The position numbers and the translations under genes are program-made. DNA of 64,000 nt, from positions 1 to 64,000 of the forward strand of contig JBAZJT010000010.1 in the NCBI GenBank assembly GCA_041651175.1, given 5' to 3'. This DNA comes from Elusimicrobiales bacterium. Lineage in GTDB: Bacteria > Elusimicrobiota > Elusimicrobia > Elusimicrobiales > Elusimicrobiaceae. The notes under the pieces were generated by a model that searched no databases, was not told where the DNA came from, and saw nothing but the letters and a program-made list of their open reading frames with translations. This document shows positions 17,701-24,734 of this stretch, piece by piece (the stretch's first letter is position 1; each line of letters opens with the position of its first letter).

Positions 17701-18892
17701 GGAAAAGTTCCGCGACAAATGGCTTGCCACACTGGCTTTCCACCGGCCCAACGCGGAAAACCCGGAATACGAGAAAGAGCGCAGCGTTTCCAAAAGAATT
17801 CTGGTGATAGACGCCTGTACCCTCACGCCGGACCAGGACGCCGGCTCGCTGACGGTGTACAACCATCTGCTTAATTTCCGCGCGCTGGGCTATAAAGTCA
17901 CCTTCATCCCGGACAATCTGGTCTACATAGACCGCTACACCGCCGATTTGCAGCGCATAGGCGTTGAATGCCAGTACCAGCCCCACATCGGCTCCGTTGA
18001 AAAGCATCTTCAGGAGCGCGGCGCGGAGTATGACGCGGTCATGCTCTGCCGGCCCTACATAGCGGAGCCGCATATAGCCAATGTCCGCAAATATTGCCAC
18101 AAGGCCGTGGTGATTTTTGACACCGAAGATCTGCATTTTATCCGGGAAAGCCGGCAGGCTGCGCTGGAAAACAACCCCGCCATCGCCATCGCAGCCGAGC
18201 ATACCCGCAAGCAGGAGCTGGGCGTGGCCGCCATGGCGGACTGCACTGTAGTCGTCAGCCCGCTGGAAAGGGATATTCTTATGAAGGAAAATCCCGCGCT
18301 GCGGGTGGCGGTAATTCCGCCGCCGCGCGACGTGCACGGCAGCGACAACGATTTCGACATGCGCTCCGGCATAATGTTCGTGGGCGGCTACCAGCATACT
18401 CCCAATGTGGACGCGGTGCGCTATTTCGTATCCGAAATTTTCCCGCTGGTCCGCAAAAAGCTGCCGGGCGTGAAATTCCATATTATAGGCAGCAAAATGC
18501 CGGATGTCATCAAACAGCTTGCCGCCGACGATATTATCATAGAAGGGTTCATGAAGGACCTGGCGCCGGCCTTCGCGCGGCACCGGTTGTCGATCGCGCC
18601 CATCCGTTTCGGCGCGGGCGTAAAATGCAAAATCCTTTCCAGCCTCTGCTACGGGCTGCCGGCGGTGGGCACAAGCGCGGCCTGCGAGGGGATGTGTCTG
18701 CAAAACGGCGCGGATGTGCTGATTGCCGACGCGCCGGAGGAATTTGCCGCCGCGATAGAGCAGCTTTACGCCAACCGCGACCTTTGGGAGAGAATATCAC
18801 GCAACGGACTGGAGCTTATGAGAAAACGCTATTCCATGGAAGCCGCCCGCCAGACCTTCCGCGAAATCCTCAACATAAGGCGCGAGCAATGA
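11759..18892 (+). CDS. Giant kinase-like / repetitive coiled-coil / GT2 / GT4 protein, candidate glycan chain-length ruler
   Basis: This protein has 2377 residues. Residues about 1-300 form a protein-kinase-like (aminoglycoside-phosphotransferase-type) domain with GDILDRN (D195, N200) and LIDFEF (D212) in the catalytic-loop and metal-binding positions. Residues about 305-1620 are a coiled coil of Trp-initiated modules (W-A/G-K-S-L) of 28, 42 and 32 residues with regular a/d hydrophobics. Next is SRSWRLTHPGRLAGR, a motif often preceding glycosyltransferase domains. Residues about 1750-2000 are GT2 (KVSIIIPVHGQ, VVDDRSPD, FLNNDT, CEDSDF). Residues about 2012-2377 are GT4-like (MFVGGYQHTPN, GVKCKILSSLCYGLPAVGTS). 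The kinase plus coil matches the WbdD terminator/ruler of E. coli O9a, where coil length sets O-antigen length; the fused polymerase domains and the very long coil are unlike it. It probably acts at the cytoplasmic membrane face. No ABC exporter is seen. Confidence 0.8.
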   Translation: MAPRVITLLREKGLLSKEQAKGASLRLALNQVNRPQEKTQKRFSVYISGRPELHVRFVPDALGTAPAHIEKIYSLYSRAQTFGIPALHAAITADKGVYFVEDYIEHSASLEQLCAAGKVPAADSAAIVRAALDEIWSWGEPASDEFVNAELEKYSALLRGIFPHEESVRKAAFDYLGECVRSHKNGMRLVWSTGDILDRNFLFSGGKWRLIDFEFSHPTLFFAKEAYRSLFYSPAMKALRAGDLFSHLNGMPDGALYMAALVWEWGLQTMAVDPANHPAVLAEYRGKIISHLDGLASSGAAHVPENSLLKTAYEAAKSAGQNRAEAEKLRAEAGKAREEAALARREFDTFRAETEKKLSELSAMSEERLLWGKSLEAELDKTRGEYRQLIREFDERNNRAGSLDAELKSLRAAHDALAVEADSLRAGLSAGERARQEAALSEDRLRWGKSLEADLEKLRGEYRRLNGEFEERTKWAKSLDAELEKTRRDSAKANAEISAMSEERLRWGKSLEAELEKARVDHKRLSAEFDERSGWAKSLDTELNSLKAAFAGLKAEAEKARADSSSLDSALDERTKWAKSLEAELEKARGEYRRLNGELEEKAKWAKSLDTELNSLKPAFGGLKAEADRARADCARLNGELEEKAKWAKSLDAELNSLKPAFGGLKAETDRARADCARLNGELEEKAKWAKSLDAELEKTRRDFAKAHAEISAMSEERLRWGKSLEAELEKARVDHKRLSAEFDERSGWAKSLDTELNSLKAAFTGLKAEAEKARADSSNLNSVLDERTKWAKSLETELEKARGEYRRINEELDERTKWAKSLDTELNSLKPAFGGLKAEADRARADCARLNGELEEKAKWAKSLDAELEKTRRDFAKAHAEISAMSEERLRWGKSLEAELEKARADHKRLSAEFDERSNWAKSLDTELNSLKTAFAGVKAEAEKARADSSSLNSALDERTKWAKSLETELEKARGEHRRLSGEFEEKAKWAKSLDTELNSLKPAFGGLKAEADRARADCARLNGELEEKAKWAKSLDAELEKTRRDFAKAHAEISAMSEERLRWGKSLEAELEKARADHKRLSAEFDERSNWAKSLDTELNSLKAAFAGLKAEAEKARADSSSLNSALDERTKWAKSLEAELEKARGEYRRLNGELEEKAKWAKSLDTELNSLKAAFAGVKAEADKARADCANINSVLDERTKWAKSLETELEKACGEYRRLKGEIEEKAKYAKSLETELNSLKSAFAGVKAEAEKARADSSSLGSALDERTKLAKSLETELEKVRGEYRRLKGEIEEKAKYAKSLETELNLLRAAHGRLKADSDKFRAEAAALSEERLRRSKLLESELERARADHKRLTAEFDERSNRAKSLETELEKTRGELSGARADADKFRAEALRERAQSARLSSGLDQAHAITSRAQTEISLLNNELAQTRAEAAAHAKAASEKTTALESGLEASRREAASARGELEGVRSELDKSRAETSKLHADFAKLRGELNNSLAGAGRSRAELEAARADSEKFQTEAGRLRAANARLQSDAAADVRSAADRAALLEKEIDASCRDAASARAELAQSREEAGKIRSELSQVCSELEKRQAETVQKDAQIHDLAKRLLSGEKLVAEVMYSRSWRLTHPGRLAGRAARKMLRVCGMLPAGAAAPAEETAPAGKCEKMRLRLGLKLVEIGKKVYRRLPVSPQTRWFLKRLVFRVSGRLLSHTPTYPSFIEETKFWDKLRSRPLCFTKWPEPKVSIIIPVHGQYNFTFNCLQSIQQNTVVPYEVIVVDDRSPDLTAKMLSYIEGIRVIGNSRNLGFLRSCNLGASRARGEYAVFLNNDTLVHPGWMKELLGTFDIAPDAGLAGAKLVYPDGRLQEAGGIIWRDGSGWNYGRLDDASKPQYNYLREVDYCSGACIAVPLKLWNRLGGFDTDYAPAYCEDSDFAFKVRQAGRKVYYQPLSVITHFEGVSCGTDINSGVKKHQMVNAEKFRDKWLATLAFHRPNAENPEYEKERSVSKRILVIDACTLTPDQDAGSLTVYNHLLNFRALGYKVTFIPDNLVYIDRYTADLQRIGVECQYQPHIGSVEKHLQERGAEYDAVMLCRPYIAEPHIANVRKYCHKAVVIFDTEDLHFIRESRQAALENNPAIAIAAEHTRKQELGVAAMADCTVVVSPLERDILMKENPALRVAVIPPPRDVHGSDNDFDMRSGIMFVGGYQHTPNVDAVRYFVSEIFPLVRKKLPGVKFHIIGSKMPDVIKQLAADDIIIEGFMKDLAPAFARHRLSIAPIRFGAGVKCKILSSLCYGLPAVGTSAACEGMCLQNGADVLIADAPEEFAAAIEQLYANRDLWERISRNGLELMRKRYSMEAARQTFREILNIRREQ
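13196..15385 (+). repeat. In-frame tandem DNA repeats encoding the coiled-coil ruler
   Basis: The same 28/42/32-codon modules recur in the order 32+28+42+28+42 codons, a super-unit of 516 bases. An identical junction word occurs at 13838, 14354 and 14870, exactly 516 bases apart, and a diverged one at 13196. The first interval is 642 bases because one 42-codon (126-base) unit is duplicated in tandem (13592-13717 and 13718-13843). After the last super-unit the pattern continues as alternating 28 and 42 codons to about 15700, with more divergence. The 28 and 42 modules are whole numbers of heptads, and 32 equals three heptads plus a hendecad, so gain or loss keeps both frame and coil register. 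Confidence 0.9.
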
Positions 18893-19971
18893 CGCAGAAA
18901 ATCTCCGCCGATTGCCGGCATTTCCGCGCGCTTGCGCCCTGCGCGCCGCACAAGCAGAGCGGCGTCCGCTGCCGCTGCCCGCAGTATGAAAAAACGGGCC
19001 GCCGCTACCTGATTATCAAGCTGGGCGCGATAGGCGATGTTATCCGCACCACCCCGCTTTTGCGGAAAATAAAATCGGTCCATCCGGACGCGGAAATATG
19101 GTGGCTCACCAACACGCCGGAACTGCTGCCGGACGAGGTGGATCGCAAGCTTAATTTCAGCCTCGCCTCTGTCCTGCAGATAGAGGAAACCCGCTTTGAT
19201 TTCGTGTTCAGCCTGGACAAGGATTTTGAAGCCTGCGCCCTGGCAAACCGCGTCCGCGCCAAAGTAAAGCGCGGGTTTATTCTCAAGGGTGGCAAGGCCG
19301 CGCCGGCGGACAAGGCGGCGTTCCATAAGTATTTCACCGGGCTCTTTGACGACGCCAACAAAGCCAATGTCAAAAGCTATCCGCAGGAGATTTTTGAAAT
19401 CTGCGGCTGGAAATTCTCCGGCGAAAAATACCTGCTGCCGGATTTTTCGCAGGACGGCTATGAATGGGATTTGAAGCTGCTGCGCCCGCTGGCCGGCCTC
19501 AACACCGGCTGCGGCGGGCGCTGGACCAGCCGCCTGCTGCCGGAGCAGACGTGGATAGACGCGGCCCGGGGCTTAAGGCGCGCGGGGTTTGGCGTGCTGC
19601 TGCTGGGCGGCGAGGCCGAGCATAAGCGCAACCTTCTGATTGCGAAGGAAAGCGGCGCGCTGTATCCGGGATACTTTCCGCTGCGCCAGTTCATAAACCT
19701 GGTGGCGCAGACCGATATGGTGGTAACCGGCGTTACAATGGCGCTGCATATCGCCGCCGGGCTGGGCAAAAAAATCGTGCTGCTCAACAACATTTTCAAC
19801 CCGCGCGAATTTGAGCTTTACGGCAGCGGCGCCATCGTGGAGCCGGACAAAGAGTGCCGCTGCTATTTCAGCCCGAAGTGCAAAAACAGCGAGTATTTCT
19901 GTCTTGACCATCTGCCGGCGGAAAAAATAGTTGCTGCCGCGCGCAAGCTGATGCCAGTGAAAACGGCATAG
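18889..19971 (+). CDS. GT9 (heptosyltransferase-family) glycosyltransferase with N-terminal Cys/His cluster
   Basis: This is a 360-residue protein overlapping the giant gene by four bases (ATGA). After a short head it has YLIIKLGAIGDVIRTTPLL, the glycine-rich N-terminal motif of GT9 enzymes, and VVTGVTMALHIAAGLGKK near the nucleotide-sugar site. Residues about 8-33 contain a compact set of Cys and His (CRHF, PCAPHK, VRCRC) that could hold zinc or an Fe-S centre, and a second Cys group (CRCYFSPKC) lies near the C-terminus. GT9 members add heptose or other sugars to lipopolysaccharide. The donor here is unknown. Confidence 0.8.
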   Translation: MTQKISADCRHFRALAPCAPHKQSGVRCRCPQYEKTGRRYLIIKLGAIGDVIRTTPLLRKIKSVHPDAEIWWLTNTPELLPDEVDRKLNFSLASVLQIEETRFDFVFSLDKDFEACALANRVRAKVKRGFILKGGKAAPADKAAFHKYFTGLFDDANKANVKSYPQEIFEICGWKFSGEKYLLPDFSQDGYEWDLKLLRPLAGLNTGCGGRWTSRLLPEQTWIDAARGLRRAGFGVLLLGGEAEHKRNLLIAKESGALYPGYFPLRQFINLVAQTDMVVTGVTMALHIAAGLGKKIVLLNNIFNPREFELYGSGAIVEPDKECRCYFSPKCKNSEYFCLDHLPAEKIVAAARKLMPVKTA

Positions 19972-19982
19972 CCGAAATCATT

Positions 19983-21296
19983 ATGAAACAGATAAATATC
20001 TGCGTTGTGGGAACGGGTTATGTGGGGCTGGTTACGGGGGCATGCCTTGCCGAGGCGGGGCACAGAGTGGTTTGCGTGGACTCGGACAAGTCCAAGATTT
20101 CCGCGCTCAAAAAAGGAAAAATCCCATTTTACGAGCCGGGGCTGGGCGAGATAGTCCTGCGCAACGCCAAAGCCGGGCGGCTGTTTTTCCTGGGCTCCAT
20201 ATCCGAGGCCATGAATTACAAAGGCCATGCGGCGCAGGTGGTGTTTATCGCGGTGGGGACGCCGCCGCGCTCCGACGGCTCGGCTGATTTGTCTTTTGTG
20301 GAGCGGGTGGCCCAGGAAACAGCGGCGCACATGCGCGGCTATACCGTCATAGCCGAAAAGTCCACCGTGCCGGTGGAAACCGGCGAATGGGTGATAAAAA
20401 CCGTCTCCCGTTTTGCGCCCAAAGGCGTGGAGTTTGACATAGTCTCCAACCCGGAATTTTTAAGCGAGGGTCGCGCGGTTGAGGATTTCATGAAGCCGGA
20501 CCGGGTGGTGGTGGGCGTGTCCTCGCCCCGCGCGGCGGAGGTTATGAAGGCGGTCTACGCCCCCTTCAAATGCCCGGTGCTTATAACCGATGTCAAAAGC
20601 GCGGAGCTTATCAAGCATGCTTCCAATTCGCTGCTGGCGGCGAAAATTTCGTTCATAAACTCCGTCGCCAATGTCTGCGAGCGCACCGGCGCCAATGTGG
20701 AGGATGTGGCCCGCGGCATGGGCATGGACAGGCGCATCGGCCCGCATTTTCTGCGCGCGGGCATTGGGTTCGGCGGCTTCTGCTTCCCGAAGGATCTGGA
20801 GGCCTTTTACTGGATAAGCAAACAAAAGGGCTATGATTTCGAGCTGCTGCGCGCCGTAAAAGACGTAAACGAAGATCAGAAGCTCTGGCCCGTGCGCCGC
20901 GCGGAGGAGGAGCTTTGGAACCTGGGCGGCAAAACCGTCGCGCTGCTGGGGCTGGCCTTCAAGCCGGACACCGACGACATGCGTTTTGCCCCCAGCATTG
21001 ACATTATCCGCGCATTGCACGAGCGGGGCGCCAAAGTCCGGGCCTGCGACCCGGTGGCGCAGGCCAATGCCGCCAAAGTTATCAAAGGCGTCAAATTCTG
21101 CAAGGACGCCTATGACTGCGCCCGCGGCGCGGACTGCCTGATGGTGATAACCGAATGGGCGCAATTCCGGGAGCTTGACCTTAAAAAGCTCCGCGCCGCG
21201 CTGCGTCATCCGGTGGTCATAGACGGCAGGAATATATTTGACCCGGACAAAATGCGCGCGCTGGGTTTCGTGTGCCGCTCAGTGGGAAGGAAATAG
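19983..21296 (+). CDS. ugd: UDP-glucose 6-dehydrogenase
   Basis: This 437-residue protein begins with the Rossmann motif VVGTGYVGLVTGACLAEAGH and carries FGGFCFPKD around the catalytic cysteine (usually GGSCFPKD) plus AEKSTVPVETGE and NPEFLSEG, which identify the UDP-glucose/GDP-mannose dehydrogenase family. It oxidises UDP-glucose to UDP-glucuronate with two NAD+. The next gene decarboxylates UDP-glucuronate, so the pair should give UDP-xylose for the polysaccharide. The gap to the GT9 gene is only 11 bases and the next ATG follows the stop immediately. Confidence 0.9.
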   Translation: MKQINICVVGTGYVGLVTGACLAEAGHRVVCVDSDKSKISALKKGKIPFYEPGLGEIVLRNAKAGRLFFLGSISEAMNYKGHAAQVVFIAVGTPPRSDGSADLSFVERVAQETAAHMRGYTVIAEKSTVPVETGEWVIKTVSRFAPKGVEFDIVSNPEFLSEGRAVEDFMKPDRVVVGVSSPRAAEVMKAVYAPFKCPVLITDVKSAELIKHASNSLLAAKISFINSVANVCERTGANVEDVARGMGMDRRIGPHFLRAGIGFGGFCFPKDLEAFYWISKQKGYDFELLRAVKDVNEDQKLWPVRRAEEELWNLGGKTVALLGLAFKPDTDDMRFAPSIDIIRALHERGAKVRACDPVAQANAAKVIKGVKFCKDAYDCARGADCLMVITEWAQFRELDLKKLRAALRHPVVIDGRNIFDPDKMRALGFVCRSVGRK

Positions 21297-22265
21297 ATGC
21301 GGATTCTGGTTACCGGCGCGGCGGGCTTTCTGGGCAGCCATCTGTGCGGGCATCTGCTCAAAAAAGGCCATTCAGTAATCGGGATGGATAATTTCATCAC
21401 CGGCTCGGTCGGGAACATTGAACAGTTCATGGGCGGGCCGGATTTCCTTTTCATCAAGCATGACGTCACAAACTACATACATGTTCCGGGCAAACTGGAC
21501 GCGATTTTGCATTTCGCCAGTCCCGCCAGCCCGGAGGATTACATGCGCTATCCCATCCCCACCCTGAAAGTGGGCGCGCTGGGAACGCACAAGGCGCTGG
21601 GGCTTGCCAAAGAAAAAGGCGCGGTGTTCATGCTGGCCTCCACTTCCGAGATTTACGGCGACCCGTTGGTGAACCCGCAGCCGGAAAGCTACTGGGGCAA
21701 TGTGAACCCCATCGGCCCGCGCGGCGTCTACGACGAGGCCAAACGTTTCGCGGAGGCCATGTCGGTCGCCTATCACCGCTATCACGGCGTGCAGGTGCGC
21801 ATAGCGCGCATATTCAACACCTTCGGCCCCAGAATGCGGCTGGACGACGGGCGCGCCGTCCCCAACTTCATCACCCAGGCGCTTAAAAACAAGCCGCTTA
21901 CCGTTTACGGCGACGGCGGCCAGACCCGCAGCCTCTGCTATGTCAGCGATCTGGTGGAAGGGCTTTATAAACTGCTGCTGTTGCCGCTGAACACGCCGGT
22001 CAACCTGGGCAACCCGCGGGAGACGACAATGCTGGAGTTGGCCCGCACCGTCAAACGGCTGTCCGGCAGCAGCTCTAAAATAGTTTTCCGGCCCCTGCCG
22101 GACGACGACCCGAAAGTGCGCTGCCCGGATGTAACCCTGGCGCAAAAGGCTCTCGGCTGGAAGACCAAAGTGCCGCTTGAGGCCGGGCTTGAAAGCACCA
22201 TAGCCCATTTCCGCGAAAAACTGAAACTTCCCCGTCCCGCCCGGAAAAAAAATGAGAGTCGCTGA
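21297..22265 (+). CDS. UDP-glucuronate decarboxylase (UDP-xylose synthase)
   Basis: This 322-residue extended SDR has the NAD motif TGAAGFLGSH and the UXS-specific FASPASPEDYMRYPIPTLKV, with a TSEIYGDP active-site segment and the catalytic Y-x3-K in YDEAKR. IARIFNTFGPRM and RSLCYVSDLVEG are further family signatures. It converts UDP-glucuronate from the preceding Ugd into UDP-xylose through a 4-keto intermediate. It starts directly after the ugd stop and overlaps the ThDP enzyme gene by 14 bases. A 4-epimerase or another decarboxylating SDR is possible but less likely. Confidence 0.88.
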   Translation: MRILVTGAAGFLGSHLCGHLLKKGHSVIGMDNFITGSVGNIEQFMGGPDFLFIKHDVTNYIHVPGKLDAILHFASPASPEDYMRYPIPTLKVGALGTHKALGLAKEKGAVFMLASTSEIYGDPLVNPQPESYWGNVNPIGPRGVYDEAKRFAEAMSVAYHRYHGVQVRIARIFNTFGPRMRLDDGRAVPNFITQALKNKPLTVYGDGGQTRSLCYVSDLVEGLYKLLLLPLNTPVNLGNPRETTMLELARTVKRLSGSSSKIVFRPLPDDDPKVRCPDVTLAQKALGWKTKVPLEAGLESTIAHFREKLKLPRPARKKNESR

Positions 22266-24060
22266 TTTCGTCGCCGGAAAACTGGTAGAGCGCGGCGTTG
22301 AGCGCGTTTTTATGATAGTCGGCGGCGGCGCGATGCACTTAAACGACGCCCTCGGCAAATGCAAGGGGATTGCGCCGGTGTTTTTCCATAACGAGCAGGG
22401 CTGCGCCATCGCCGCCGAAGGCTACAGCCGCATGACAGGCAGGCTGGGCGTGGTCAATGTCACCACCGGCCCAGGCGGGCTGAACACGCTTACCGGCGTC
22501 ATGGGCCAGTGGACGGATTCCGTGCCGGTCCTCTATATCTCCGGCCAGGTGAAGTTTGAGACCACCATTCATTACCGCCCGGAAGTCCCCGTCCGCCAGA
22601 TAGGCGACCAGGAAGTCGACATTATAAAGGTAGTCGGGCCCGTCACCAAATTCGCGGTCAGCGTCACCAACCCGCAGGACATAGGCTATTATCTGGACAA
22701 GGCGATAAACATCGCCGTTACCGGCCGCCCCGGCCCGGTATGGGTTGATATTCCCATGAATGTGCAGGGCGCGCAGATAGACGAAAATTCTCTCCGCCGC
22801 TATGACCCAGCCGAGGATAAATTCATTTTTGACGAAGCCGCCGCCCGCTCCGCCATAGCGAAAACGGCTGAATTGCTTAAGAACGCGAAACGCCCCGTGG
22901 TTGTCGGCGGCAACGGCGTGCGCGCGGCCCATGCGCGGGACAAATACCTTGCGCTGGTCAAACGGCTGGGCGCGCCGGTGTGCTGCACTTTCAACGCGGC
23001 GGATATGGTGCCCAACGCGCACCCGCTTTTCGCCGGGCGGATAGGCACGGTGGGCGACCGGGCCGGAAATTTCGCGCTGCAAAACGCGGATGTCGCCTTG
23101 TTCATCGGCACGCGCAACAACATAAGGCAGGTAAGCTACGGCTGGAAAACCTTCGCCCGCCACGCGCATAAAATAGTCGTGGACGCGGACGCGGCGGAGC
23201 TGCAAAAGCACACCCTGACGCCCGACACCGCCGTCCATTGCGACGCGGGATTCTTCATTGACGCGCTTGCCGGAACGTTTGGGGACACCGTCCTGCCGGA
23301 CTGGAAGGAATGGGTGGATTGGTGCGCGGAGCGCAAGCGAAAATATCCCGTCGTCCTGCCGGAATACCGCCGTTCCGAAAAAATCAACCCTTACGTTTTC
23401 ATAGAGGAACTAACAAGGCAGACTTCCGCCGGACATGCCATCGTTACGGGCGACGGCACCGCCTGCGTGGCGCCGTTTCAGGCGGCGGACATAAAAGAAG
23501 GCCAGCGCGTTTTCTGGAATTCCGGCTGCGCCACAATGGGGTATGATTTGCCCGCCGCCATAGGCGCCTGCATCGCCTCCGGCGGAAAAGACACGGTTTG
23601 CCTCGCCGGCGACGGCAGCGTGATGATGAACGTGCAGGAAATGCAGACAATCGCCTATTACAGGCTGCCGGTGAAGATATTCATTCTCAACAACAACGGT
23701 TATGTCTCCATAAAACAGACGCAGGCCGGATTTTTCGGAATGCCGTATGTCGGCTGCGGGCCGGAATCCGGCGTCGGATTTCCTGATTTTCAGAAGCTGG
23801 CGGCGGGGTTCGGCATCCCCGCGCTGGAAATAGCGCAGCCCGCCCGGCTGGCGGAGGGCATCAAAGCCGCGCTTGCGGCGCCGGGCCCGGTCCTGTGCGA
23901 GGTGAAACTGGCGGAGGATTATATTTTCTCGCCCAAGCTTTCATCGGAGCGCAAGCCGGACGGGCGCATGGTCTCAAAACCGATAGAGGATATGTATCCG
24001 TTTCTTGACCGCGGCGAATTTCAGAAAAACATGCTTGTCCCGCTCTGGCCGGAGGAATGA
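22252..24060 (+). CDS. Thiamine-diphosphate enzyme, acetolactate-synthase-like (YerE-type candidate)
   Basis: This 602-residue protein has the three domains of acetohydroxyacid-synthase-like enzymes. The activating glutamate lies in FFHNEQGCAIAAEGYSR and the ThDP/Mg motif in GDGSVMMNVQEM to NNNGYVSI. It sits in a nucleotide-sugar operon next to CDP-3,6-dideoxyhexose genes rather than with isoleucine/valine genes, and no small regulatory subunit is present. In yersiniose synthesis the related YerE transfers a two-carbon unit from pyruvate to C-4 of a CDP-3,6-dideoxy-4-ketohexose. A similar C-C bond-forming role is likely here, but the acceptor is unproven. It overlaps the SDR gene by four bases. 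Confidence 0.75.
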   Translation: MRVADFVAGKLVERGVERVFMIVGGGAMHLNDALGKCKGIAPVFFHNEQGCAIAAEGYSRMTGRLGVVNVTTGPGGLNTLTGVMGQWTDSVPVLYISGQVKFETTIHYRPEVPVRQIGDQEVDIIKVVGPVTKFAVSVTNPQDIGYYLDKAINIAVTGRPGPVWVDIPMNVQGAQIDENSLRRYDPAEDKFIFDEAAARSAIAKTAELLKNAKRPVVVGGNGVRAAHARDKYLALVKRLGAPVCCTFNAADMVPNAHPLFAGRIGTVGDRAGNFALQNADVALFIGTRNNIRQVSYGWKTFARHAHKIVVDADAAELQKHTLTPDTAVHCDAGFFIDALAGTFGDTVLPDWKEWVDWCAERKRKYPVVLPEYRRSEKINPYVFIEELTRQTSAGHAIVTGDGTACVAPFQAADIKEGQRVFWNSGCATMGYDLPAAIGACIASGGKDTVCLAGDGSVMMNVQEMQTIAYYRLPVKIFILNNNGYVSIKQTQAGFFGMPYVGCGPESGVGFPDFQKLAAGFGIPALEIAQPARLAEGIKAALAAPGPVLCEVKLAEDYIFSPKLSSERKPDGRMVSKPIEDMYPFLDRGEFQKNMLVPLWPEE

Positions 24061-24734
24061 TGAGAGATGTCTTTCTGCTTGGCATTGAAGGCGGCATAGG
24101 CGCCGCCATCGCCGGCGTTTTTGAAAAGCGCGGCAACAAAATAACCGCCCCCCGCCTTGCCGATATGGACCTGGCCGCCCCGGGTTCCGTTGTAGCCTAT
24201 CTCGGCGCGCTGAAGCTGGAGCCGGACGTTATAATCCACAGCGCGGGGATAAATACTCCCAAACCGGTTGAGCAGATAACGCCGGAGGATATGGAGCGTA
24301 CCCATGCGGTCAACTACGGCGGCTTTCTCCGCGTCGTGCAGCATTTTATTCCCGGGATGAAATCGCGCGGGCGCGGGCATATACTGGCGGTGTCCTCCAT
24401 ATACGGCTCCATCTCGCGCGCCGGCCGGCTGCCTTATGCCACCAGCAAGCATGCGCTGAACGGGATGATAAAAACCATGGCCATAGAATTTGCGCCTTAT
24501 AACATAATGGCCAACACAATCTCGCCGGGGTTTGTGGACACCGCGCTGACCCGTAAGAACAACGCGCCCGATGTAATCAAAAGGCTTGAATCCATGATAC
24601 CGCTTGGCCGCATGGCCGCGCCGGAGGAAATAGCCGAGGCGGCTTATTTCCTCTGCTCGCCGCAGAACACGTATCTGACCGGGCAGGATATAACGGTCGA
24701 TGGCGCGTTTTCCGCCGGAGGGTTCCAGCGATGA
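24057..24734 (+). CDS. Short-chain dehydrogenase/reductase
   Basis: This 225-residue classical SDR has the catalytic Ser in VSSIYGS and Y-x3-K in YATSK, plus TISPGFVDTALT and LTGQDITVDGAF at the C-terminus. The cofactor loop reads GIEGGIGAAIA, so the usual TGxxxGIG is slightly altered at its start. It is squeezed between the ThDP enzyme and the dehydroquinate synthase-like gene with overlaps on both sides, and would reduce a keto group on the sugar made by them. GGAGGA precedes two adjacent ATG codons (24057 and 24060). Confidence 0.8.
   Translation: MMRDVFLLGIEGGIGAAIAGVFEKRGNKITAPRLADMDLAAPGSVVAYLGALKLEPDVIIHSAGINTPKPVEQITPEDMERTHAVNYGGFLRVVQHFIPGMKSRGRGHILAVSSIYGSISRAGRLPYATSKHALNGMIKTMAIEFAPYNIMANTISPGFVDTALTRKNNAPDVIKRLESMIPLGRMAAPEEIAEAAYFLCSPQNTYLTGQDITVDGAFSAGGFQR

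Noticed and set aside
16220..18703. An 827-codon open frame on the minus strand
   Set aside because: Antisense to the GT2/GT4 domains, no recognisable motif or ribosome-binding site; high GC keeps antisense frames open.
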